From positions 390 to 29,279 of the forward strand of contig DBZJ01000138.1 of the NCBI GenBank assembly GCA_002311635.1: 28,890 nucleotides of DNA. Direction: 5' to 3'. The notes under the pieces are model-generated. The model was not told the DNA's origin and did not search any database. It worked only from the letters and a program-made list of their open reading frames with translations. This stretch comes from Syntrophaceae bacterium UBA1163 (GTDB lineage: Bacteria; Desulfobacterota; BSN033; UBA1163). Below, piece by piece: positions 1 through 8,079 of the stretch (positions are counted from its first letter, which is position 1; the number at the start of each line of letters is the position of its first letter). The translations under genes were made by a program, and so were the position numbers.

Positions 1-43
1 CCTCATTTATTGAGGGCGGAGTCGGTCGGCAATGAATGCCGAC
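1..43. repeat. Two small hairpins beyond the 3' end of the first operon
   Basis: Two adjacent perfect inverted repeats are visible: CCTCA/TGAGG at 1-15 with a 5-base loop, and GTCGGCA/TGCCGAC at 25-43 with a 5-base loop. They lie just downstream, on the minus strand, of the gene that stops at 64. Neither is followed by a T-run on the minus strand, so a classical intrinsic terminator is not supported. They look more like a dispersed extragenic palindrome. Confidence 0.45.
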
Positions 44-63
44 GCTACTCTATTTGACCTTTG

Positions 64-1101
64 TCATTTGTAATTGATTTGAACTTGATTCACCTTCGGT
101 TCATCACTCCGTGCGACATTTGAACTTTGTAATTTCTTCTGCTCTTCCACGACATCCCGGAACGCCTCCAGCCGGGTGGTCAATCCTTCCCTTCCGGTAT
201 GTTCGTCAAGGGAGAGAATGAGCAGGGGGACGGAGGCTCTTCCCTGGACTTTCAACCTTCTTTTGATAAATTCTTGAAGAAGGGCATCGATACCGCACTT
301 AAAGGAGGTAAGGAAGACCACTCCATCCACCCCATCGGATAGAAAGTGAAACAGAGACCCTACAATTTCTCTCCCGGACGACCAGTAGATCTCTTTGGAG
401 AGGTCAGAGACTTCTCGATCGATCTCCTTTTCGGAAAGAAGATCAGAGGTAACGATCTCCATTTGCAAACTTTTCGCCAGGGCAAGGAGGTCTTTGTTGA
501 TATCGGTGTCGAAGAGATTGTAAGGATGACCGATGAAAGCGATACGGAACGGAGCTTTTTTTCTCACGGGCGACATTGGAACATCCATTTCGAAAAGCTG
601 GGCCGTGGGAAGCCGGTTGATTCGGTCCACCCAATCCTTCTGAAATTTGGAAAAAGACTTCTCTGCCTCTCGAAAGGCCCTCTTGCTCTCTTGCCTTGAG
701 GCGCCCAGCTTTTCACCGATCCTTAGAAAAGTCTGAAGAAGGGACATTCCTCCTTTTCGAAGATCGATGGTTTCGTCAAGGATGGAAACATTTCCTTCCG
801 TAGCAAGCCGCACGATGTCGGGGGCTCCCCGAAACTTAGGACACATGATGTAAGTTCGATGAATACTGACTAACCGAGGGATAAAAAGATGATCCACCTT
901 GTCTTTCAATTGAACTGCATGCGTGACCAGAAGTTTCATCGGAAGACAACTGTCTTCGAAATAGATGATCTTCTCCTTCTGTCTTGCCCCGTCGGAAATC
1001 TTCACCCTCCAGCCCAGCCTTTCAAAAAAAGGGCGCCAGAGAGGAAGGTAGCGATAAAACATCAGGGCTCTGGGAATGCCTATGCGGCCTTTCTCTTCCA
1101 T
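64..1101 (-). CDS. DUF2229 / CoA-dehydratase-activase-related protein (COG3580/COG3581-like), second copy
   Basis: This 345-residue protein resembles the domain found fused to, or beside, the ATP-dependent activases of 2-hydroxyacyl-CoA dehydratases and benzoyl-CoA reductases. Seen: the N-terminal IGIPRALMFYRYLPLW block, Cys52 in SCLPMK followed by FIPRLVS, Cys87 in MCPKFRG, Cys269 in SFKCGID, and a C-terminal LDEHTGREGLTTRLEAF block. The cysteines suggest an Fe-S cluster, which is inference. An open frame continues upstream to 1323, but the ATG at 1101 is chosen because family similarity begins there. It overlaps the end of the preceding gene by 22 bases, so translation is probably coupled. 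No activase ATPase domain is present. The last 25 or so residues are encoded in low-complexity, repeat-like DNA. The family call is fairly secure; the substrate is unknown. Confidence 0.8.
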   Translation of the reverse strand: MEEKGRIGIPRALMFYRYLPLWRPFFERLGWRVKISDGARQKEKIIYFEDSCLPMKLLVTHAVQLKDKVDHLFIPRLVSIHRTYIMCPKFRGAPDIVRLATEGNVSILDETIDLRKGGMSLLQTFLRIGEKLGASRQESKRAFREAEKSFSKFQKDWVDRINRLPTAQLFEMDVPMSPVRKKAPFRIAFIGHPYNLFDTDINKDLLALAKSLQMEIVTSDLLSEKEIDREVSDLSKEIYWSSGREIVGSLFHFLSDGVDGVVFLTSFKCGIDALLQEFIKRRLKVQGRASVPLLILSLDEHTGREGLTTRLEAFRDVVEEQKKLQSSNVARSDEPKVNQVQINYK

Positions 1102-2180
1102 TCCAACATCTCCACAAAGGCCTCGAGAAGTGTCTGAATGCGGCCTTCGATCTCTTGCTCGTCCAGGATGAGCGTCAGGATAGGAATGTCTCGGTCCCTC
1201 CCGACCTTTGTCAGAATTCCAGAGGCGGTGGTCTCCGGCATGCAGGCAAAGGGCATGAGATGGACGATCCCGTCGTATCCTTCTTGGGCTCTCAGGATGG
1301 CCTCGCCGATGGAGATATTGCATTCTGCGCCGACATCGTAACCCAGGTAAGCCTTTGATGCTTCGAAGAACCGAACGCGTTCCGAAGCCCGATCCGCCTT
1401 ATTTTTGCGAAGACTCCTCAGAATATGAGTGGAGAACCAGGAGGTGCGCGTTACTTCGACGCCCAGTTCCCCCAGCTTTTGCTCCACTCCTCGATTGATA
1501 TGGGGGTCCATGACCGTATAAAGCTCGCCCACAATGGCGACCCGAAACGGGATGCGGGACCGGTCTTGCTCCATTTCCTGAAGAAGGGTCTTTCCATTTT
1601 GAATGGCTTCTTCGACGGTCTTTTGAGTTTTCGCCTCATCTACCAGGGAGAGGGCCTTCTTCAGTCGCTTTTGAGTCTCTCCTTTCTTGAGCTCCATCGG
1701 TCTGACCTTCATGGCCAATCGTTCTAAGGCTTCACAGGCCATCATCTTCTTCCATCCCATCCAGAGCCCGTAAGGGAAGAAGAGAACGTTTCTGGCGCTC
1801 AATTCTTTTCTCAGATCCTTCGTCTCCTCGTGATTCTTCCAGAGGGCCTTCCAGCTAAATCGAGGTGGAATCGTCAGCCATCGATAATGAAGGCCCATAT
1901 CTTCGAGGATCACTTTTTGGACAAGGTCATAGAGTCCGAGACGGCAAGGAGGCCCACTGCCGACCATCACAATGGTATCCGCCCCCATCTGAAGGGCTTC
2001 GATAAAATTTCCCAGGATGATTTTGAAAGGAAGACAGATACACTCATTCGAGTGGAGGACACCCAGGGTCAGGGTCTTGCGACTGGTTTCAGGAGGAAGG
2101 ATGTAAGGAATGCCGGCGGTCTCTGCGATCGCCTTGCAGAAGATGTGCATCGAGCCCAGACGGGGAAAGGTCACCTTCAT
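1080..2180 (-). CDS. DUF2229 / CoA-dehydratase-activase-related protein (COG3580/COG3581-like), first copy
   Basis: This 366-residue protein belongs to the HgdB/DUF2229-type superfamily often annotated as CoA protein activase. Visible features are FPRLGSMHIFCKAI at the N terminus, the double cysteine C47/C49 in NECICLPFK, GSGPPCRLG with Cys79, a second Rossmann-like half beginning IPFRVAIVGELYTVMDP, then AECNISIGEA and FACMPE, and a C-terminal LDEQEIEGRIQTLLEAF block. That last block matches the LDE...TRLEAF end of its downstream partner, so the two are probably paralogous subunits. Its start overlaps the stop of the radical SAM gene by four bases (ATGA). Members of this superfamily bind Fe-S clusters and take part in low-potential reductions or their activation. 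Here neither an activase ATPase nor a catalytic dehydratase is in view, so the reaction is unknown. Confidence 0.8.
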   Translation of the reverse strand: MKVTFPRLGSMHIFCKAIAETAGIPYILPPETSRKTLTLGVLHSNECICLPFKIILGNFIEALQMGADTIVMVGSGPPCRLGLYDLVQKVILEDMGLHYRWLTIPPRFSWKALWKNHEETKDLRKELSARNVLFFPYGLWMGWKKMMACEALERLAMKVRPMELKKGETQKRLKKALSLVDEAKTQKTVEEAIQNGKTLLQEMEQDRSRIPFRVAIVGELYTVMDPHINRGVEQKLGELGVEVTRTSWFSTHILRSLRKNKADRASERVRFFEASKAYLGYDVGAECNISIGEAILRAQEGYDGIVHLMPFACMPETTASGILTKVGRDRDIPILTLILDEQEIEGRIQTLLEAFVEMLEWKRKAA

Positions 2181-3586
2181 CCATGTCTACCCACTACCTT
2201 TTTCCCTGTCGAAAGGGGCTCGGGGGTTGGACCCTCCATTTTTTCTTTCCAGGCGGCTTCCGCAATCTCTCCGTAAGCTTTCGCGTAGCTGTCGATGGCC
2301 TGTGCAAAATCCGTAAAAAGCTGCTCTGCCCCTTCATGGGTAAAGTATTTTGCGTACTGAAGGGCAAACTCCCTCCCTTTCTGAGGGTGATCGATCAGGG
2401 GACAGGCTCGAAACAAGTTCTCCGAGAAAGGCTGGTGGGATCGCATTTCCTTGAAGAGAGGAGAATTGAGAGCTTCCATGAGAGACTTCTCTTTGATATT
2501 GTCAGAAGCAAAATGGCAAAAGATACAGGGCTCGACATCCCCCTGGGCATTCACATGAAAGTACTTCCTCCCCGCGGCAATGCATCCCTGAGTGAGACAG
2601 CCATCGTTCCAGAAATCAACGAAAAGCATCGGTTTGGTGGCCCGAAAATAGGCCAGCCGTTCCCTTGCCCGACACCTCTGCTCAGGAGTCACCATGAGGG
2701 AGAGATCAGGGTTTCTTCCGATGGGGACGTAATGGAAGTTCCAGAGAAGGATGCATCCTCGCTCCACCAGAAAATCGACAAAGGCATCGCTCGTCAGGAC
2801 ATCGTGATTTTTGGAAGTCTGCGTCGTGGAGACAGCAAAAAAGATCCCAGCTTCTTTGAGTCGATCCATCACCCGCAGAGCTCGATCGAACTGCCCCTTG
2901 CCTCTTCTTCCATCGGTTTCTTCTCTGAGCCCTTCGAGGCTGATTGCGGGAGAGACATTCCCCAGAGCCACGAATCGATCGATCATCTTCTCGTCGATCA
3001 AGGTGGCATTGGTATAGACCTGAAACATCATATCATCATGCTTTTCAAAGAGGTCGAAAAGATCCTGCCTCAAGAAGGGTTCTCCGCCCGTCATCATGAC
3101 CAGATGGATACCCATCTCTTTACATTCCCCCATGAGCCGATCCAGCACCTCATAAGGAAGATCCTCCTGGGAATAGACCCCTGAATAACAACCATAGCAA
3201 TTCAGGTTGCACCGCATCGTCGGGCTGATCAACATGGCGTCCGGCGGATAAAATCCCCTTTCTGCCTCAAAGGCCTTTCTTCGATTGGTGCCCACGAGGA
3301 GTTGGTTAACGATGAAGTTGGAGATGAGTTTTCTCCGATGATGGGGATGCGTCTCGCTGAGAACCCTCTTCGCAATCGACAGACCGGGATGATTGGTTTG
3401 GAACAGGGTGCGAATCCATCGAATCTTCTCTCGATAGGATTCCTTTTGGGGAATTTTCTCCGCAAGATAGGTCAGACGGATCAAATTCTCTGTGGAGGCG
3501 CCTGCCAGGAGAGAAAGAGCGCTCGCGGTGAATTTTTCTATGGAATATCGCTTCGCTCGCTGATAAAAATCCATCTTCCTCCTCAC
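2177..3586 (-). CDS. Radical SAM protein with SPASM/Twitch-like C-terminal cysteines
   Basis: The 469-residue product carries the radical SAM cluster motif CNLNCYGC (Cys126, Cys130, Cys133), the SAM-binding GGEP at 167-170, and a C-terminal cysteine set: C330, C335, C354 and C357 (EPCIFC) and C395. The C-terminal set suggests one or more auxiliary Fe-S clusters of the SPASM/Twitch type. The first 110 residues are an all-helical extension that I do not recognise. The gene starts four bases inside the end of the glycosyltransferase gene and ends four bases inside the DUF2229 gene, so all are probably translated as one coupled operon. An alternative start is Met5. The family assignment is secure. 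The substrate is unknown: SPASM enzymes include peptide modifiers, but no small precursor peptide gene is seen nearby. Confidence 0.88.
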   Translation of the reverse strand: MRRKMDFYQRAKRYSIEKFTASALSLLAGASTENLIRLTYLAEKIPQKESYREKIRWIRTLFQTNHPGLSIAKRVLSETHPHHRRKLISNFIVNQLLVGTNRRKAFEAERGFYPPDAMLISPTMRCNLNCYGCYSGVYSQEDLPYEVLDRLMGECKEMGIHLVMMTGGEPFLRQDLFDLFEKHDDMMFQVYTNATLIDEKMIDRFVALGNVSPAISLEGLREETDGRRGKGQFDRALRVMDRLKEAGIFFAVSTTQTSKNHDVLTSDAFVDFLVERGCILLWNFHYVPIGRNPDLSLMVTPEQRCRARERLAYFRATKPMLFVDFWNDGCLTQGCIAAGRKYFHVNAQGDVEPCIFCHFASDNIKEKSLMEALNSPLFKEMRSHQPFSENLFRACPLIDHPQKGREFALQYAKYFTHEGAEQLFTDFAQAIDSYAKAYGEIAEAAWKEKMEGPTPEPLSTGKKVVGRHG

Positions 3587-4272
3587 CAGAACAGACCCCG
3601 AAGAAAAAGCATACAGACGATCCAGGTATCGGCCACTGGCCTGAAATGGCTGGAGCCGGTTCCGTCAATTCTGGGCGTATTGATAGGAACAGATAACACA
3701 CTGAACCCCTTTTTGCAAGCTTTAATAAGGAGTTCCAATTCCGTCTCGAATCGGGATGTCGAGAGCTCGACCGCCCTTAACACCTCCGTCCGAATGAGTC
3801 GAAACCCGGATTGGCTGTCCAAAATGTCCGAGTGGCAGAGCCGTGAAACAGCCTTTACCCCCAAACGATTCCAAAAGCGGCGGAGGAAGGTCATTTTGTC
3901 AAACTCCGTTGCCCGGGAGGCAATGAGGATATCGGGTTTGACGCTTTGAAAAATCCTGAGAAGGGACGGGATTTCTGCGGGATCATGTTGACCGTCTGCA
4001 TCCAGAGTGATCACCACCCGATAGTCTCTTTGGAGGATATATTGGAATCCTGTCCGAAGGGCAGCCCCCTTTCCAAGGTTAAGGGGGTGCACCAGGAGTT
4101 GGACTCTATTTTCCAAAGCCAACCGCTTCGTCTCATCCGAAGATCCGTCATCGACGACAACGATATCGCTTTTGAGAGGTTCGATTTTTTTTAGAACCGA
4201 ACCAAGAGTGTCCTGAGCATTATAAGCAGGGATGAGGATACAGATTTTATCCGACCGTTGCATACAATCCAT
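3583..4272 (-). CDS. Family 2 glycosyltransferase (dolichyl-phosphate mannosyltransferase-like)
   Basis: This 229-residue GT-A fold enzyme begins ILIPAYNAQDTLGSVL and has the nucleotide-binding VVDDGSSDET, NLGKGAALRTG, and the metal-binding DADGQHDP (Asp91/Asp93). SQSGFRLI and ETELELLIKACKKG are typical of DPM1-like enzymes, which usually transfer a sugar to a polyprenyl phosphate at the cytoplasmic face of the membrane. A short hydrophobic end, WIVCMLFLRGLFW, may touch the membrane, but the long C-terminal membrane domain of some relatives is absent. It is the first gene of a four-gene minus-strand operon. Two ATGs are possible, 4272 and 4263, and neither has a strong ribosome binding site. 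Acceptor and sugar donor are unknown. Confidence 0.85.
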   Translation of the reverse strand: MDCMQRSDKICILIPAYNAQDTLGSVLKKIEPLKSDIVVVDDGSSDETKRLALENRVQLLVHPLNLGKGAALRTGFQYILQRDYRVVITLDADGQHDPAEIPSLLRIFQSVKPDILIASRATEFDKMTFLRRFWNRLGVKAVSRLCHSDILDSQSGFRLIRTEVLRAVELSTSRFETELELLIKACKKGFSVLSVPINTPRIDGTGSSHFRPVADTWIVCMLFLRGLFW

Positions 4273-4301
4273 TGCTTACGATTTAAGATAACTGTGATAT
4301 C

Positions 4302-4510
4302 TTGACCCACAAAGCACCAAATTCCAAGTGCTAAGCTTCAAATAAATCTCCCCGCCTGCCGGCAGGCAGGAATAACCAAGAGTTCGAATTCAAAACCCCT
4401 CACCCTCCCCTCTCCCCGCCGGGGAGAGGGATAGGGTGAGGGGCGTCATTGGGTTTTGCTGATTGGAATTTATTCGTAATTTGGGATTTCGAAATTAGAA
4501 TTTTGACTCC
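4302..4510. repeat. Composite intergenic repeat element with three palindromes
   Basis: The gap between the glycosyltransferase and the ATP-grasp gene is filled by repeats. The left end contains AGCACCAAATTCCAAG with AAATAAAT nearby, and the right end contains GATTGGAATTTATTCG and AATTTGGGATTTCG, a loose inverted copy of the left. Inside are a perfect 14-base palindrome GCCTGCCGGCAGGC at 4354-4367 and a large hairpin at 4396-4443 whose outer arms are CCCCTCACCCT and AGGGTGAGGGG. The same word vocabulary recurs around 8843-9125. No ORF in this gap resembles a protein. Confidence 0.7.
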
Positions 4511-4568
4511 CAAGCTCTTTAGATCTGTATCTCCCTTTGGCGTTTCAAGAGTTGATATGTCAGGTATT

Positions 4569-5726
4569 TCATCGTCTCTCCAAAAATCGTTTCATTTCAG
4601 CATCGTACAGGAAGGTGAAAAAGGTTGCAACCGATCCCAACAACGGAAGGGGGTCATCTTTTGAAAACACATCATAGCAAGTATTGGGATCAAAGAAGTT
4701 GAAGAAGGAAGGATCAAGGCCAAAACGTTGCGGATGGTTCAAAAAATGAAGGATGTCCCCCAGGAGAAGCCAGCGAAAACGTTTCCCCACGGCGTAGTGA
4801 AGAACGGGGTCGAAATGTTCCTTCCTGGCCATCTTCAAAATGAGAAAGGGAAAATCAACTCCAGATACAATGGCCAGCTGTAATGAGCCCCAAAAGCGGG
4901 GGTTCACCTCCATCAATTTCGGAATCCCATCTCTTGGATCGACTTTGAATTCGACCATGCCCACGCCAACCCAATTTAACGACTTAAGGAGGGAGAGGCC
5001 CAACTCCATGATCTGAGGATGTTCTATCCCTTCCGCCAACGTGCTGGGACCTCCTTGAATCGGATACATCCTCAACTTCTTATGAACGAAGGCAGCCTTG
5101 ACGTTCGAAGCCTCATCAAACAGGGCGGACAGCCCAAAGGTCCCTCCTCCGTCGGGAATCCATTCCTGAATCAACGGAAAAGGATACCGTCCATGGACGT
5201 TTTGATAAGACGAGCTGAGGTCCTCCCCCTTCTTTACATAGACTATGCCAAAGGAGCCGGAACTGATCCGCGGTTTAATCACTGCTGGAATTGGAATAGA
5301 GGAGGATGAAGAAGTAGGAAGGTCATAGAATGTTTTGGGCGTTGGGATCCCGTGGGCTTCTGCAAACCGTATAAGATTTCCCTTGTCCCGCACGAATTCA
5401 ATCTTTTTCAAATCGGGAATGAGGAGGTAAGCATATTTGGAGATTTCAGAATGATATTTCGCCAGCGAAAGCAGCGTTCCCTCTTCCATGGGGAAGAGGC
5501 AGTCGTACTGTTTTTTTTTAATCTCTCTCAGAATAAATTCAATAAATTGATTTGGGGATTGCTGTGGTGAAGGATAGACCAGACGCCTGGTGCAATACCT
5601 CGAAAAGAAGGAGGTATTCAGGCATGTCCGCTCTCCGACAGTGACAGGGACCCCTTTCCGACCAAGGGATCGAACCACAGCCAATGATTTTCTAAAGTGC
5701 CCATCCGTGACCAGAACACGCGCCAT
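4569..5726 (-). CDS. ATP-grasp family ligase
   Basis: The 385-residue protein has a small Rossmann-like N-terminal domain (ARVLVTDGHFRKSLAVVRSL) followed by an ATP-grasp fold. Seen are IPAVIKPRISSGSFGI with the ATP-binding lysine, FPLIQEWIPDGGGTFG in the linker strand, and the metal-ligand stretch LMEVNPRFWGSLQLAIVSG. Such enzymes join a carboxylate to an amine or similar nucleophile through an acyl-phosphate. The open frame extends 18 codons further upstream, to 5780, but those codons lie in repeat DNA. The ATG at 5726 (MARVLVTDG) matches where the family begins. Repeat-filled gaps separate it from radC upstream and the glycosyltransferase downstream, so it is probably its own unit. The substrates cannot be told from sequence. 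Confidence 0.8.
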   Translation of the reverse strand: MARVLVTDGHFRKSLAVVRSLGRKGVPVTVGERTCLNTSFFSRYCTRRLVYPSPQQSPNQFIEFILREIKKKQYDCLFPMEEGTLLSLAKYHSEISKYAYLLIPDLKKIEFVRDKGNLIRFAEAHGIPTPKTFYDLPTSSSSSIPIPAVIKPRISSGSFGIVYVKKGEDLSSSYQNVHGRYPFPLIQEWIPDGGGTFGLSALFDEASNVKAAFVHKKLRMYPIQGGPSTLAEGIEHPQIMELGLSLLKSLNWVGVGMVEFKVDPRDGIPKLMEVNPRFWGSLQLAIVSGVDFPFLILKMARKEHFDPVLHYAVGKRFRWLLLGDILHFLNHPQRFGLDPSFFNFFDPNTCYDVFSKDDPLPLLGSVATFFTFLYDAEMKRFLERR

Positions 5727-5829
5727 GAACTTATATTGCGGATTTCGAAATGCGGATTGCGGATGAACATCTAATACCAAATCTGTCGTTTGAATTTAAA
5801 CTCCGCAATCGCCACTCCGCAATCCGAAA
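5727..5829. repeat. GCGGATT-word inverted repeat between radC and the ATP-grasp gene
   Basis: Short words built on GCGGATT and its complement dominate this gap. ATTGCGGATTTCG and ATGCGGATTGCGGATG lie on the left, near 5735-5765, and ACTCCGCAATCG and CTCCGCAATCCG lie on the right, near 5800-5827. The two sides form a loose inverted repeat around an AT-rich centre. An open frame runs through the left arm into the ATP-grasp gene, which would mislead automatic start calling. Confidence 0.65.
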
Positions 5830-6519
5830 TCAGATTAGTCCTTCGTCAGCCAGGCTTCGATAACTCTCGCCTGCCAAGATGATATGATCATAAACCTTGA
5901 TCCCAAGAAGCCGGCCCGCGTCCACCAACTGTTTGGTGATTCGAAGATCCTCTTCACTGGGGCTTGGATTTCCACTCGGGTGATTGTGGATCAGAATAAC
6001 CCCTGCGGCAGGTTCCAAGAGAGCTTCACGAAAGACATCCCTGGGATGGACGATGCTCGCCTCGAGTGTCCCTTCTGAAATCGTCACGTCTTTAATCAAA
6101 CGATTCGCTCTGTTGAGGAGAATGACTTTGAAAACTTCTTTCCTGAGGTCTCTCATCAACGGCAGATAGTGGCTCGCCACATCCGCAGATCGCTTGAAAG
6201 AGACTTTGGAGCCCTCTTTCTGGGATTGAAACCTTCTGACTAGCTCAAAGGCGGCAGAGAGCGTAGCGGCCTTGGCAGATCCAATCCCCTTGACCTTCAT
6301 CAATTCCGAAGGGGAACGGGAAAAAAGCTTCTGGAGTGATTGGTACCGGTCTAACAGCTCCCTCGCTAAATCGACGGCTGTCTTCTTCCTCGTCCCCTTT
6401 CCAAGTAAAATGCCCAAGAGCTCTGCTTCGGCGAGGGGTTGGGGACCATGTTGAAGAAGCCGTTCCCTGGGTCTCTCCTTTTCGGGCCATCGGGTAATTT
6501 TGTAAGAGGACTCGGCCAT
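5830..6519 (-). CDS. radC: RadC family JAB1/MPN-domain protein
   Basis: The 229-residue product has the normal RadC size and layout. The N-terminal helix-hairpin-helix-like region contains ERLLQHGPQPLAEAELLGIL and KVKGIGSAKAATL. The C-terminal JAMM metalloprotease-like domain has EGTLEASIVHPRDVF and the zinc-binding HNHPSGNPSPSEED, with DHII further on. RadC was first linked to DNA repair, but its actual biochemical role remains unsettled, so the name reflects family only. The gene starts six bases after tatC ends and is probably co-transcribed with tatB-tatC. Its 3' end runs into the GCGGATT-type repeat. Confidence 0.93.
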   Translation of the reverse strand: MAESSYKITRWPEKERPRERLLQHGPQPLAEAELLGILLGKGTRKKTAVDLARELLDRYQSLQKLFSRSPSELMKVKGIGSAKAATLSAAFELVRRFQSQKEGSKVSFKRSADVASHYLPLMRDLRKEVFKVILLNRANRLIKDVTISEGTLEASIVHPRDVFREALLEPAAGVILIHNHPSGNPSPSEEDLRITKQLVDAGRLLGIKVYDHIILAGESYRSLADEGLI

Positions 6520-6525
6520 GACTGA

Positions 6526-7305
6526 TTAAGTCGATGCAGGGGATCCTGTCTTAGTCCCGTCACTTTCAGAAGAAACCGGCGCAGGTCTTCTCCCAAAAAT
6601 CCTGCAAAGCAGGATGCTCAGTTCGTAGAGTCCCACCAGAGGAACGGCCATGAGCACCTGAGAGATCATGTCAGGGGACGGGGTAACCACTGCCGCAAAG
6701 ATGAAGATAAGGAGAAAGGCGTATTTCCTCTGCCTGGCCAACATCTTCGCATCAACGATTCCGATCTTCGACAGAAGGACCAAAGCCACAGGAAGCTCAA
6801 AAACGAGACCGCAGGCCAGCAAAAACTTGAGGCTGAAAGAGAGGTATTCCTTCATGCTCGGCATGGGTTTAATGATGTCGGTGGCATAACCCAAAAGAAA
6901 CTTAAAACCGACGGGGATCGCAACATAATATCCGAAGAGAATCCCTAAGGCAAAAAAGAGTGAGCTGCCGAGCACAAAGGGAACCACATATCTCTTTTCT
7001 TTTTGATAAAGACCCGGGGCAACAAAAACCCAGATTTGGTACACGATAAAAGGCGATGTCACGATGATTCCGGCGATGAGCGCCACCTTCATGTATGTGA
7101 AGAAGGCTTCGGCTACGCTGGTAAAAATGAGCGATCCCCCCTTGGGCATCAATTCGTTCGTCAGCGGGGCGGCGAGGACGTTGAAGATCGTATCGGCGAA
7201 GGCATAGCAAAGAATGAAACCCACCCCTATCGCGATAAATGAAAAAATGAGCCGCTTCCTCAATTCCTGAAGGTGAGCGGTGAGGGGGAGTTTTTTTTCA
7301 TCCAT
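6526..7305 (-). CDS. tatC: Sec-independent (Tat) translocase subunit TatC
   Basis: TatC is the polytopic inner-membrane receptor for twin-arginine signal peptides and forms the core of the Tat complex, which exports folded and often cofactor-bearing proteins. The 259-residue protein has the expected cytoplasmic N-terminal helix PLTAHLQELRKRLIFS, about six membrane segments, and the conserved FELPVALVLLSKIGIV and TPSPDMISQVLMAVPL blocks near the C-terminal half. Its start overlaps the end of tatB by eight bases, and radC follows after six bases. The length is ordinary for the family. Confidence 0.95.
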   Translation of the reverse strand: MDEKKLPLTAHLQELRKRLIFSFIAIGVGFILCYAFADTIFNVLAAPLTNELMPKGGSLIFTSVAEAFFTYMKVALIAGIIVTSPFIVYQIWVFVAPGLYQKEKRYVVPFVLGSSLFFALGILFGYYVAIPVGFKFLLGYATDIIKPMPSMKEYLSFSLKFLLACGLVFELPVALVLLSKIGIVDAKMLARQRKYAFLLIFIFAAVVTPSPDMISQVLMAVPLVGLYELSILLCRIFGRRPAPVSSESDGTKTGSPAST

Positions 7306-7699
7306 GGGAAGGAATCCCTTCTTTGGGCTCCTCGGGTTCCCCTTTCTTTTCCTCTTTTACCTCTTTCCGCTCGGCTTGGACGGAAGCCCCTTCAACGGCA
7401 GGTGTCTCCGGAGGGAGAGACGACTCCGGATGTGCAGATGTCTCTTCTGTGGTAGGCGATTCATGAGAAAGCTCTTCGGCTAGATTGGCTAAAAGACTTT
7501 TGTCCACAAGGGTCTGTTTAAATTCTTCTAAGCCTTTCGTCTCTGCCTCAAAACTTTCTTTAATCTCTTCGGTCGCCTTCTTAAACTCCCTCATGGCTTT
7601 CCCGAAAGCCCTCGCCAGTTCTGGGAGTTTATTAGGACCAAAGACGATCAAGGCAATGGCCACGATGATCAACAGTTCCGGGAATCCGATATTAAACAT
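7298..7699 (-). CDS. tatB: TatA/TatB-family Tat translocase subunit (TatB-like)
   Basis: The 133-residue protein has one N-terminal membrane helix (MFNIGFPELLIIVAIALIVF), the GPNKLPELARAFGKA hinge and amphipathic helix, and a charged helical tail ending in an acidic, proline-rich stretch. The MFxIGxxEL start and long tail favour TatB over TatA, although bifunctional TatA/B proteins look similar. No separate tatA is seen in this window. The ATG at 7699 is preferred over upstream codons because GGAGGA lies directly upstream and the family begins there. A possible promoter (TTGCAA at 7739-7744, TATAAA at 7715-7720, 18-base spacer, minus strand) would leave a very short leader, so I hold it loosely. 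It leads the tatB-tatC-radC cluster. Confidence 0.88.
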   Translation of the reverse strand: MFNIGFPELLIIVAIALIVFGPNKLPELARAFGKAMREFKKATEEIKESFEAETKGLEEFKQTLVDKSLLANLAEELSHESPTTEETSAHPESSLPPETPAVEGASVQAERKEVKEEKKGEPEEPKEGIPSHG

Positions 7700-7769
7700 A
7701 GATCCTCCATTAAATTTATACCACAATTTTTCTTCTTATTGCAATGGCCCCCTTCCCCTTCGCTCCCCA

Positions 7770-7847
7770 GAGACTGTGTCGTAATTAACGAAAAGCCATC
7801 CTAGTTCCGCCCATATCTACCCTTCGTTACGTTAATGATACAGTCTC
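7770..7847. repeat. 78-bp imperfect inverted repeat, MITE- or IS-end-like
   Basis: The left arm at 7770-7792 starts GAGACTGTGTCGTAATTAAC. The right arm at 7823-7847, read on the other strand, starts GAGACTGTATCATTAACGTA. The arms match closely at their outer 14 bases and end in the same ACGAA, with a two-base length difference between. Thirty bases lie between them, with no ORF. The outer GAGACTGT-type ends look like insertion-sequence termini, so this may be a miniature element or a deletion remnant. It sits in the divergent gap between tatB and the plus-strand TIM-barrel gene. No clear target-site duplication is visible. Confidence 0.6.
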
Positions 7848-7908
7848 CCAAGGGAGAACGGATAGGAGGGTTGTTGTCTGTCCCAACGGGGAAGAAACTG
7901 GAGAGGAA

Positions 7909-7937
7909 TTGAGTTTAGTCATATGGCATGCTATAAA
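7909..7937 (+). promoter_or_regulatory. Probable sigma70-type promoter for the TIM-barrel gene
   Basis: TTGAGT at 7909-7914 and TATAAA at 7932-7937 are separated by exactly 17 bases on the plus strand. The next gene on this strand starts at 8080, giving an untranslated leader of about 135 bases in which I see no clear structure. The remainder of the 380-base gap from 7700 holds only the inverted repeat at 7770-7847. Confidence 0.5.
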
Positions 7938-8079
7938 TTATTTTGTTAGGGTTTTCGACTTATTTGGTTTGTCGGATCTATCTGGCTACAACAAAAAACA
8001 GAATAAGAACTAGATAGGCCAACAGAACAAAGAAGACCGAGAAAATGTTAGGAGATTCAAGAATCCGGAGATCTTAAGG

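Noticed and set aside
1101..1323. N-terminal extension of the second DUF2229 gene
   Set aside because: These codons are antisense-like filler overlapping the first DUF2229 gene in another frame; family similarity begins at the ATG at 1101.
2183..3184. 333-codon open frame on the plus strand
   Set aside because: It lies opposite the radical SAM gene, which has cysteine motifs and coupled overlaps. The plus-strand product shows no recognisable family.
4396..4443. Intrinsic terminator for the ATP-grasp gene
   Set aside because: The stem is long and GC-rich but is not followed by a T-run on either strand; it fits better as a dispersed extragenic palindrome.
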